From Chara braunii (taxonomy: Eukaryota; Streptophyta; Charophyceae; Charales; Characeae), in assembly GCA_003427395.1 (NCBI GenBank), contig BFEA01000343.1, forward strand, positions 297,197 through 318,617: a stretch of DNA of 21,421 nt, written 5' to 3'. Numbering within the stretch: the stretch's first letter is position 1; every line of letters starts with the position of its first letter. The notes under the pieces are model-generated. The model saw only the letters and a program-made list of their open reading frames with translations, searched no databases and was not told where the DNA came from. This document shows positions 1 to 8,656 of the stretch, piece by piece. The position numbers were made by a program, and so were the translations under genes.

Positions 1-92
<92 letters not shown>

Positions 93-121
93 CTCTTCCT
101 CTCCCTCTCCCTTCTTCCTTC
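1..121. repeat. (TC)n microsatellite grading into CT-rich DNA
   Basis: About 80 bases of uninterrupted TC dinucleotides are followed by 40 bases of imperfect CT/CCTT-rich sequence. The window starts inside it, so its full length is unknown. Confidence 0.97.
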
Positions 122-754
122 CTTCCCTATGCACCTAACCCTTACCCTTCTCGCCCCTCCCCCTTCATGGCATGTGACTAACCTCTCCCCTCACCTGTTA
201 CATTGTCAGGGAACGAACGGCAGAGAACTTGATCCTCACTTGGTGGAAAGCGAGGGCAAGGGGAGGGTTGCCGGTCCCTTGTGCCACCAAGAAGGAGAAG
301 GTACCGGACTTTTGTGAGCATCTGGGAAAGCGGAAAAGAGTGAAGTTTTTGCGGCAAGGTCAGTTTGACTCAACCATCTTCCCCGACTGCATGACTAAGG
401 TGAAGGCATGACTTGCTTGAGTGAAGGGAAAGATAACCAAAGGATCATCAAAGGCAGAGGAAACTTAGGCCTGTGGGAAGGGGCGATGTGTTGACCCCAA
501 TGGGGATTGTACTTGGTCCTTTGTTTTGTGTGGTTTTGCACAGGTGAGTAACCTGGGATGACTCGATCTGGACTGGATCCGCAGACGAGGGCTAGGGTGG
601 GAAACTGGACAAGGGAAGGACTTAGACCCCGCATAAACTATGAATGCTGAATGGGTTCTGATGGTCAGATGCTTGGATGAATGGTAGATGCCTGGATGTG
701 GGTTGAGTGATGATTGAATGGGATGGCTCTCTTGCGTGTGATGCAAAGCCCGGA

Positions 755-882
755 AAGACTAAGGGCAGTCTTGGATATGTGAATGCAACACTAGCGACTC
801 AAGCAAAAAAATATAGCGGCTAGGGGTCCGGGCGAAGCCACCCCACCCCAAGGATGCCGCAGGGGCTGTCTTGAGTCACTAG
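755..882. repeat. Two stem-loops: a 6-bp hairpin and a long-loop 12-bp inverted repeat
   Basis: AAGACT (755-760) pairs with AGTCTT (767-772) over a 6-nt loop. A longer inverted repeat pairs CTAG plus GACTCAAG (791-803) with CTTGAGTC plus CTAG (870-882), with one C/A mismatch and a 66-nt loop. No function is assigned. Confidence 0.6.
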
Positions 883-1263
883 ACTTAGTGAAAAGGTGTG
901 TGGTCCAATGGACGGTGCTTGGCCTACACACGGAAAGAAGGCGAACTCTCAATAAACTCCCTGGACTGTCTGCGTATTGGAAGGAGCAATTGCCTGGTCA
1001 GACCTAAATGAATTGAGAAAACGCCACGAGTGATCAAAGAGCTACCATCTTGACGCGAGAGCGGAGCTACATCCCCCAATGTAAAGCCCTCTCGCAAATG
1101 GCCCACCACCATCCATCTCATAACACTAGGTGGGGGTGCCCCTGGGACGAACGACCCGCGCCCTGAGCGTGAGCGTGGGTGGGTCGAGCCAAATGGGACC
1201 CGCAGTGGGGTCGACCAAGGCTCGAAAGTCCTTCAGGGTACGGCCCCCACAAAAATGGTGGAG

Positions 1264-1318
1264 GCGTCGGGTATTGGGTTAAACTGACCCATACGGTCTC
1301 GAGGGGGGCGCCCGACGC
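1264..1318. repeat. Nested inverted repeat
   Basis: GCGTCGGG (1264-1271) pairs perfectly with CCCGACGC (1311-1318). Inside, TAT and GGGT (1272-1279) pair with ACCC and ATA (1287-1293), leaving one bulged T. The result is a two-tier hairpin with an unpaired 3' internal strand. It could be a structured leader element or cruciform; nothing fixes its role. Confidence 0.6.
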
Positions 1319-2285
1319 ATGACCGTGAACATAAACATTAAGAGAAGGAACGAGGACTTTTGTATGCTTTATCCCTTGAGTGAATCAGATTTGAGGGTGG
1401 CTGGGCGCATGGCAAGGCCAGGCCTGGAGGAATAACATGCATGCTCGCACACTTGATCAGGCATCTCCCTTGGAGGTGATTCTAGTCCTCCTTTCTTCGG
1501 GCTTATGTTCGTCAGACCGGGGAAGCCTTCGGCAAGCCGCAGGTCGACCCTTCCTCTTCGTGTGAAAGAAGGGCTCCAGTTACCTGGCGGGCGGTTGGGA
1601 TTCCGGGCCAGTCCGGGTTCCAATGAAAATCCCACGGCGGAGCGATCCGACCGACACGGGTACCTTCTCCTCTTATTCGGAGCCCAGCGGGCTCAATGCA
1701 CCACACTTAAATGTTTGAAGGAACAACATATGAACACAATGGGTAATCGAGAAGGAACAATCATGCCCTATGAACGGACACACAAGTGAAGATAAGGGGA
1801 ATGAAGGGAGTTGCTAGACTCCAAGAAAACTAGCTCACCTTTGAAGATGCTCATGAAAAGGAGTCGGGCACTATGTATGGAAGTTAGGGGTGAGTGACAC
1901 ATGCTGTCCTGAGTGAAAACCTGTGAGCAATGGGTAGGAAGCGCTGGGTGCACCAAGGGAAAGGCACTTGTACTATGTGTGTCCCACTTAGGACTTGTGT
2001 TTGCATGTTGGGGATATTGGGCGTCCTGTCTTTCGGAAGGAAAGGAGGGGTCTGCATCGGCCACTGTGGGTTGCCAAACGCTGTTTTCTTTTTGCAGGCT
2101 GCAGTTTGTTCATATGCGGGGGTCAGGTCACCGAGCTGTCTAACGGGAGTTTGTCACGCCGGGTGCTTAGTAGCATCCTCATCCGCGCGGTGACGGGCTT
2201 CGGCTAGATTGATCTGTCGGGCGGGGTGTGAAACGTTTCTTTAGGCGGGGCCTAGCCTGTGGACTGACGGAGGGAGTACCGCTGC

Positions 2286-2548
2286 ATGCGAGCAAAGATG
2301 GAGCCTCGGAGACGATTAGTAGCTTCTCGTAGTTTGGTTTGGAAAAGGCTGTTCCTTGTCGGACCGATGGAAGTGAATGCCTGGACGGCTGGCTCCAATG
2401 GCCCTACCGAGATGTGCGGGGTGATTCCCGAGATTAACGGTGGGTACACGAGCGGCAAGTCGGGATGGGGTATTCTGGGCAAGAAGGTGAGGGCGACCCC
2501 CCACTGGAGTCTGGGTACCGCGCTCGAGACGGTTGAGCTGTGCTTGAG
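2286..2548 (+). CDS. Unrecognised open frame ending at a donor-like site
   Basis: An ATG-started frame of 87 codons runs up to GAG/GTAAGG, so if that donor is used the frame continues into a downstream exon rather than stopping at 2552. The N-terminus is basic and the rest is of mixed composition; I recognise no domain. It might be an eroded outlier of the A-D module family, because its end carries a VELCL-type hydrophobic stretch where the modules have a (F/Y)-L-x-V-E stretch. That resemblance is too short to count. It may not be a gene. Confidence 0.15.
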
Positions 2549-3047
2549 GTAAGGGATAAAACTCTGCCGATAGTAACAGTGGAGAGACCACTTTTGGGAA
2601 AAGGCCGGTGAGGAGATGACCGGCCTGTGTGCGATGATTGCTTGAGTTTTTCTTTTTCCTGTGCCTCCCTCTGTAAAGTTTGCCTGATGGATGTTGGGAT
2701 GGGAGATGAGCTTCTAGTCTATTCTTACCCCCTGTCTGAGTCTGTACGAGTGAGAGAACATGAGGATAAGGCTGGATAGGGGTCGGAAGGAAAAGGAACC
2801 ATGAGATAGCAATGCCGGCTAAGGATGATCGATTTGAGGGGTGATGGGGCAACAACGTTAGGGGAAAGGGTAAGGAATACTAGGGAGACCCGGATGAGGG
2901 GTCTGAAAACCATTCTCGTCAAAAGAAAAGGGGAGACAATCTGATCATGAGGGGCCATGTGGTGCTCTATTGTGAAAACAGAACGGGCGCCGGAAAAACA
3001 AGATGGCGCGGTGGTTTTAATCTCCTGTCTATTCGAGTGGGCCGGAA

Positions 3048-3806
3048 ATGCCAATAGACGTAAGGGAAGGGGTATCTGTTGTTATCCCAGGGGAAGGAAC
3101 GTGGACGGACGTGGAACCATCCTATGAAACTGTAATGCTGGATGAAAAGGACGTGTTCCTCTGGATAGAGACAGCTTGGACTAAGGTCAGCCTGACGAGA
3201 CTCTCACCAAGCCTGATGGACTTAGAATTCCGGGGAACTGTGGAAGCCCGAGGGTGGGTCTATCTGTCCCAGGAGATGGAAAATGCAGTGATAATAGGAT
3301 TGGTATTGGGCATGGCACCGACACAACTGTTTAGACGAGCGGAACGAGAAGTGATATGGGCGGCCTGTCAGCGGGCAGAAATGGAAATGGACAAAATGGA
3401 GGTGCGAGTGGAACTTGGGGACACGGGAAATATGAGGCGGCTCCTTAGGACGATGAGGTGTGGGTTACACCCGTTTTTGGTGGACGTTGTCTTTGGGACC
3501 AGGGATAGGCTGGAACGGATATGCCGATCGATGACACACCTGGGGTTGTACCAGTGTGCTTGACAGGATTTCTTTAGATTGTTAGTAGAAGTCGGGCCGT
3601 TCGAAGGGAACTGGGCGGAGGAATTAGCTGAGGTACTAAACCTCCTCAGCACGGATGAAGTCTTTGTTTCTAGCCCAGTGCATTGGCGGATAATCTACCG
3701 GAATGTGGCGGTGGGTGAAACCTTCTTAGAGGGACTGAAAGAGTTGTTCTCAGACAGGGAAGGAGATTTCAGTGATGATGAGGATGGAGACGAGATGGAG
3801 GACTGA
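3048..3806 (+). pseudogene. Accessory module A (unrecognised family), one in-frame stop
   Basis: One frame of about 252 codons with an A at -3 of the ATG, interrupted only by TGA at 3561-3563; the frame and its similarity to B and C continue past it. I recognise no known domain. The family pattern seen in A-D is: a V-S-x-(I/L)-P strand near residue 10-15, an aromatic (F/Y)-L-x-V/I-E strand near 40, a G-x-x-(Y/V)-L step near 70, a helical middle, then a PF-(L/V)-V-D-x-x-FG motif near 145-155. The C-terminal third follows the stop: a G-PF/SF step, an EVL helix, a long helix with W-x-x-(I/V)-x-R, and here an unusually acidic tail of D/E runs. Role unknown; the place upstream of gag suggests a structural or accessory retroelement protein (inference). 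Confidence 0.65.
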
Positions 3807-3873
3807 GACTTCTAAAAAAGGGGAAGAGGGCTTACCCAGGAAAGGGTTGTCGATTATGTGCAGGTAGGGAGCG

Positions 3874-4628
3874 ATGGCCCGGGAGCACGAACTGTGGGAT
3901 TGCACACCCAAAGGATGGGAATCGAGACGGATCAGAGGGGGAGTAGAAATGTCTATACCAGCAGATCATGAATGGAGAGGGACCACGTGTAACTGGGTAG
4001 GGTCTGAAATTGTGCCCGACCTGTCGTACCTATGGGTAGAACGTGTCTAGAACCCGCTAAGGGAAGAGGAAGGATGGGAGGAGACTGCGGAAGGAAGGGT
4101 GGAGTCGGTCGGAACGGTCGTTTTGTGTGAACAAGGTTGACACCTGTTTTGCACAACACTCGCGGCAAGGCAGAACCCGATGTGGCTTTTAGGGGATGCT
4201 GAGACAAAGGCTCGACGGGCTGGCGAGAGGTTCGCTAACAAAGGATGGGATGCGGTCAGTAGTAAAGTCGTGATGGAAGGGTGGAAGGAATTTGGGCCCC
4301 CCTGCCAACGAATCAAGACCTGGGTACCCGAGTTCGTAGCGGATTGGTTTGGGGGTTTCGACCATGTTGAGGAAGTAGCCAGCACTATGGGGCGGGTGCA
4401 CGTGAATTGAGCTTGGCTAACGGAGGAATTCTATAGAACGTCCCTGAAATTTGGGCCCTTCCATGGCGATAGAGCCTGGGAGGTCCTCATCATTTGGACA
4501 TCGAAAGGAATGACCGGCTGGAAGTGGCCCCCGAAATCAGAGAGGCCATAATCCGCCGCGAGGTAGCTGCCACACCCTGCTATGTAGATGATGTGTTTAA
4601 GCTGTTCGAGGTACTGTGGTTCGATTGA
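3874..4628 (+). pseudogene. Accessory module B, paralogue of A, several stops and a frame change
   Basis: Starts at ATG 3874 (gcgATGGCC context). It reads in one frame to about 4485 across TAG 4048-4050, TGA 4138-4140 and TGA 4408-4410, then continues in the next frame from about 4488 to TGA 4626-4628. Residue by residue it follows module A and C: a GGVEMSIP strand near the start, a YLWVE strand, a helical centre ending in W-x-PEF-V-AD-WFGG, and after the third stop FGPF, EVL and an IIRREV-x-x-TPCYVDDV helix that matches the end of C closely. These shared motifs across breaks show it was one gene. It is clearly inactivated. 67 bases separate it from A. Confidence 0.65.
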
Positions 4629-4750
4629 GAGTGGAGAAAACCGCGGGCCAGGCAAGCATGGAAAAATTTGCTAAGATAAGGGAATGGGATGTTTGGCCCT
4701 TGTAGGGTTCGGTGCGGATTGTGAGCTAGAAGACCAAGGACGAGCACGCG

Positions 4751-5525
4751 ATGGCACGAAGGAGGACGTTTCTTGAAGATCGCCCCCTAGGCATTGAGCC
4801 ACCCAAGGAAGTAGAGGGTGGGATAGAGGTTAGCCTGCCGACCATGAGCGAGGGTTGGCACCTGGTGGCGGATTGGGTCGGGGTTGAACTTATGGAAAAT
4901 ATGGTTTACTTGGTAGTGAGGGGTCGAGTGGCGTGCAGATGAACATGGGGAGTGGAACCCGGACCCGCGGGGGCATGTGCGTGCAGACGGGCGATTGTAT
5001 GTGTCCGAGGATGGGTGGCGCGAGTTCGGGGTCCTGTTGGCATCAGGGGAAGATCCATTAAGTATGTTCGAAGGGGCATGGCAGTTAGTATGGGAGGCGG
5101 GATTTGAGTTCACAGATCCGGAGGCCGATGACATAACGACAAACCTTAGGGTAGCCATGGTCGGAAGTTTTGAACTGCCCAGTGAAAATATTCGGATGAG
5201 GCTGCTGCCTTTTCTGCTGGAAAGGCTAGGCGGCCTGAAACTTGTCAGAAGGGCGGTGGCCGACCTCGCCAGCCTTACATATGAAGAAACGATGATATAC
5301 CTATAATACTATCGGGCCTTCCTAGAGATGAGGTCGTTCAGCGGAGAACAAAAGTATGAGGTGCTGCGAATCCTGCACGCCGTGTTTACCACTAGACCAA
5401 AGGCTCCGGTTGTAGGCAGTGAGGTTTTGTGGGGCGTCGTCCGACGGGAAATAAGCCGGGGGATGACGTATGTAGACGACCTACATCGATTGTACGAGCC
5501 AATGGAGGTAGGAACAGGCCGATAG
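4751..5525 (+). pseudogene. Accessory module C, paralogue of A and B
   Basis: Starts at ATG 4751 (gcgATGGCA). The first frame carries GGIEVSLP, a DWVGVEL strand and MVYLVVRG, then the frame changes near 4917. The second frame runs through GRLYV, a helical middle and LLPFLLERLGG (equivalent to the PF-L-V-D motif) to TAA 5304-5306, and resumes in the same frame to TAG 5523-5525 with an EVL helix and a VVRREI-x-x-GMTYVDD segment. The last part matches module B best. Beyond 5525 both other frames stay open and charged up to a donor-like CAG/GTAAG at 5593-5600, so the original C-terminus may have been longer. Function unknown. Confidence 0.65.
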
Positions 5526-5595
5526 AAGAGTCGAGGAAGGGGAAGGGGATAGAAAGGAAAGGGAGCGTCAAGCTAAGGACCAGGGAGTCGCTCAG

Positions 5596-5651
5596 GTAAG
5601 GGCCGAAGAATAAATGAAATAAGCAAACTCGCTTGTTGTTAAACTGTGCAG
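5596..5651 (+). other. Candidate 56-bp intron between modules C and D
   Basis: CAG/GTAAG (5593-5600) is a consensus donor. TTGTTGTTAAACTGTGCAG ends in an acceptor-like CAG at 5651, 17 bases before the start of module D. The length is near the lower limit for plant introns. A similar acceptor-like tGTGCAG precedes module B (about 3861) and a TTGTAG precedes module C (about 4705), so these may instead be acceptors served by a distant leader donor. Confidence 0.25.
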
Positions 5652-5668
5652 GGGACCGCTAAATCGAA

Positions 5669-7147
5669 ATGGCGATGAGACGCGCCCGGATGTCACGACG
5701 GCCCACGCACCCCCGACCCCCCACGGAAAGCGGAGACGGATGGGAGGTATCGCTCCCAGCAAGCTCCAAGGTCCGAGGGATCGATACCGAATGGAGAGCC
5801 GTAACCCTGGGAAGGGACCAGGCGTTCATGATGGTGGAATGTTTGTGGGATGGTATGAGGATTAATAGGGGACCCGGGGATGATCTATACACGGATCTTA
5901 GGGTGACGGGGACCGCATACCTACCGGAGCTTAGATGACACATGCTAGGAACGGAGTTGGCACTTGGGCATGGGCTATTACCAATCTTCCAGAGGGCTAC
6001 TAGGATATTGAACCGAGTAGGCCAGGAAGTGCGGGGAAGAAGGAACGTGGGCTTGAGAACCCGGGTGGAGGTAGGACGTTGGCGAGAGTTTAAGGCCCCA
6101 ATGACAGGGTTGAGATGCCGAGTGCCTTGCTTCATGGTAGACCTGGTATTCGGCAGTCTCCCAAGGGCAAAGATCGGGGAAAAGCAGGGGGATAGCAAGG
6201 AAGGAGAAGGGACCAGCCCGACCGGTGAAGCAGGTAGCTTTGAGGGAGGTCTTAAGAAAATAGTAGCTACCCTCACCCGGGCTCTGAATAAGAATCAGGG
6301 GTATCTGGCCGATGCCAAGAAGAAACTCACTTTTGATGGGGCGGACATTACAGAGTTCCTGATAGACTATGAGAACCTGACAGCCTTGTTGAAATGGACT
6401 GAGGAAGAAAAGATGGACCACCTAGGCCAGCATGTATCGTTGAGCTTAGGAAGGGACATTATGGCTATCGTCTCCTCTAGTGGATCCTGGAAGGAAACCC
6501 GGAATGAGATGATGAGAAAGTACCTGAAGGCGGAGAAAATGGGGACAGAGGCCGAATTGGCGGCAGTCCAAAGGAAAAACTATGCTACTTACAATGACTT
6601 TCTGAGGGCGTTCACTCTAGTGGCACTGCGAATCCCCGGGGTAATGGATTGTATAATGAGTAAGTACTTCCTTAGGCAGTTCTCCGAATTCGACAAAGAT
6701 AAGATTCTGTCGGCCTACCAGCAGACCAGTAAGTTTGAATACACAAGGGATGTGGATTTCAGTACGGTAACAGATCTTGCAGAGAAGACAGTGGTGACTG
6801 AGACCCTGACCCTGCTTAAGGAAGGGGAGGTTATAGACCTGACCGAGAAGACGGGGGATAAGGTCAAGAAGGGGATAGAAAGTCTGCACGAACGAGTGCA
6901 CGGGGTTGATAGCAAGATGGAAAGAGTGGAAAATGCGTTGTTAGTAATGCAGGCGCAAGTGTCTACACCCGCCCTCCCGCCCCAAGAAGTCGTAGTTCCG
7001 GCAGCCGTAGCTAATCGGGGATTTGGCAGGAGGGATCCGGCCAACGAACGATGTAAGTACTGCACAATGGTCGGACATTTCGTGAGGGGAGCATGTAAAT
7101 TGGAACTCGCCAGGAGGGATGCGGCGAGCCGTCATCCTCCTGAATAA
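5669..7147 (+). pseudogene. gag: Module D fused in frame to Ty3/gypsy Gag (capsid plus zinc knuckle)
   Basis: One frame of 492 codons with a single in-frame TGA at 5936-5938. Residues 1 to about 165 are the fourth module copy (EVSLP, FMMVE, LRVTGTAYL, then after the stop a helical middle ending PCFMVDLVFG). The C-terminal third seen in A-C is absent. A charged linker (G/E/K/S-rich) leads into a Retrotrans_gag-type capsid region from about residue 195, with its helical LIDYENL and LRAFTLVALRIPG segments, then a VIDLTE stretch (6830-6847), a coiled-coil-like region and a C-terminal zinc knuckle C-X2-C-X4-H-X5-C (7052-7096). The normal spacing is X4 before the last Cys. Gag packages the element RNA into particles. 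The D-Gag fusion is seen directly; its role is unknown. Confidence 0.8.
7124..7130 (+). promoter_or_regulatory. Ty3-like +1 frameshift heptamer at the gag-pro overlap
   Basis: In the Gag frame the sequence reads GCG AGC C. Skipping the A at 7127 moves translation into the protease frame (GCC GTC ATC). Ty3 of yeast uses GCG AGU U for its +1 shift, so the first five bases and the phase agree. The Gag frame ends 17 bases later (TAA 7145-7147). An accidental insertion or deletion is the competing reading. Confidence 0.35.
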
Positions 7148-8655
7148 CTTAGAGATAGTTGTCGTAGAAGCAGAGCCGATAGCCGAGATTGTCTGGGACC
7201 AACCAAGGGGACGAGGACCACAGACAAATTTTATCCTAGAAGGCAATGAGCAGGATAGGGTAAATATCACCACTCGTCGGACCGGTGCAGAAAAGAAGCT
7301 TATTCAAGATACAGTAATGGAAGAACTCACAGGGACTAGCGCAAACCAGCAAGAGACCGAAGCCGCGGAACAAGAGAAGGTCTATGGGAAAGCAAGGGAG
7401 GAGGAACCAGTAGATAAAGTTACGGCGGCAAAGAAGAAGTTCAGGTATCAAATTCCAATCCTAACTTCGCCTGAAATCGATGGCACCCTGAGTAAGCTGC
7501 TGGGTACCATGGTATCAGTGTCCTTTCAGACCATGCTGCAAGCCAGCCCAAGACTGCTTAAAGGACTCAGGCAGTTGATAACGCGTAAGCGCGTAGAGGT
7601 AGAGGAGGCCCCGGAACCGCAGGAGCAGGAGACGGAAGAGGCAGAGGCACCCCAAGGCGTCTCCAACCTCCAAAGAATTCTCGGGGATCTGGAGGACCTG
7701 GAAAAGGCCTTTGCAGACATCCGCCTAAGCCTACCGGACCGAGAAGGGGGCGAAGTCATGAGGGCGTCACCTGGGACGAAACTTAGCTTCCATGCATTGC
7801 CCGTAGGGAAGCTGAAAGTCCAAATCGGAACTCACCACACTGACGCGTTAGTGGACGGCGGTGCAGAAATCACCCTCATACGACGAGATTTCGCAACAAT
7901 CACAGGGTGCACAGTAAACAAGGAAGTAGCAGGGAGTATCCGGGGAGCCGGTGGTGAAATTCCTTTCACAGGGTATGTCACCAAATGTGCAGTCAAGGCG
8001 GGAATCCGGGAATCCATCTGGTCCTTTCAGCGGATGACCGTGATGGAGGAAATGGACCACGACATAATCCTCGGGAGACCTGGGTTGCCAATTTAGAAAT
8101 GATAGGAGCAGACGACACATACATGGTAGACATAGAAGACCCAGTGACCGGCCGCGGAGAACTCCTCCGACTTCTCGGGACCGGAGGGGACCCTCCAAAG
8201 AGCAAATTGGCAACCTGGTCGCCAACATTCGAAGAGAGTGCGCGGAAGGGGGCATTCGCACGGATGGAAGGTATGAGGGAAAGAGTAAAAATCATGATTG
8301 AGGAGGCCTTCAGCAAAAAGGAGTGGATCAAAATGGGCCTGCCTCTGAAGAAAAGGAGGCAAGAAGACGAGGTCCTAGGGGTTATGGTCGCAGAAAAAGA
8401 GTTGGAAGTTGAACTTGGGGCCAGCCTGCCCAAGGCGAAGGAAAGCCAGAAGGAAATGTCAGAAGTAGTCCTTGAAATCCCAGACTTGCTACAACTTATC
8501 AAAACTATTAGATATCACAAAGTTGGGGTAGACCCGACAACACTTGCCAAGTTCGAGGATGAGGTCCGAAAGGGCTATTGCCTAAATGGAAAGATAGTTA
8601 GCATCCAGGCCCGCATCATGGAGGTAGCAAGGCCAATCCCGACCGTTCATTTTTT
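7128..8655 (+). pseudogene. pro: Retropepsin-type protease and following linker
   Basis: Reads in frame 7128-8096, then continues in another frame from about 8086 to 8655. After a charged N-terminal region the aspartic-protease core appears: KLKVQIG strand, active-site loop LVDGGAEITLI (Asp codon 7854-7856), and the second strand HDIILGRP (8061-8081). The usual D-(S/T)-G triad reads D-G-G here. Right after ILGRP one base seems lost: the other frame continues with W-V-A-N-L, the usual residue after GRP being W. The segment 8100-8650 is a helical, charged linker between protease and RT without a domain I know. The protease would cleave Gag-Pol during particle maturation; here the frame change and the DGG variant suggest inactivity. 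Confidence 0.75.
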
Positions 8656-8656
8656 A
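8650..8656 (+). promoter_or_regulatory. T_TTT_TTA heptamer, candidate -1 frameshift site before RT
   Basis: In the upstream frame the codons are CAT TTT TTA GGA (8648-8659), giving the slippery pattern X XXY YYZ with T_TTT_TTA, the same heptamer as the HIV-1 gag-pol site. A -1 slip yields AGG AGA ACG from 8656, which is exactly the RT frame. No clear downstream stimulatory stem could be assigned by eye. A homopolymer indel would also occur preferentially here. Confidence 0.4.

Larger units (their letters stand above)
544..2097 (+). other. Candidate leader intron (splice-signal based)
   Basis: The donor CAG/GTGAGT (junction 543/544) fits the plant 5' splice consensus. The acceptor at 2097 follows a good pyrimidine tract (TGTTTTCTTTTTGCAG). 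No branch site can be assigned and no coding frame supports the junction, so the call rests only on signal strength. A further donor-like GAG/GTAAGG lies at 2546-2554, where the reading frame starting at 2286 ends. Confidence 0.25.
122..3047. other. Long region without a convincing gene; possible 5' leader of the retroelement
   Basis: Open frames here are short, overlap on both strands and match no family I recognise. What is visible: inverted repeats (755-882 and 1264-1318), a strong donor-like CAG/GTGAGT at 541-549, and a strong acceptor-like pyrimidine tract ending in TTTGCAG at 2091-2097. No LTR copy matching the one at the right end and no clear tRNA primer-binding site was found. A GGCGCCCGA stretch near 1307-1315 resembles the start of some lysine-tRNA primer sites, but it lies inside an inverted repeat and cannot be assigned. 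Position directly upstream of the module array suggests an untranslated leader; this is inference. Confidence 0.4.

Noticed and set aside
395-2482. Several 60-98 codon frames on both strands in the left region
   Set aside because: Short, overlapping, no shared codon pattern or family; expected by chance in 3 kb.
7512-7525. TGGTATCAG as a methionine-tRNA primer-binding site
   Set aside because: It lies inside the protease-coding frame and the match stops after nine bases.
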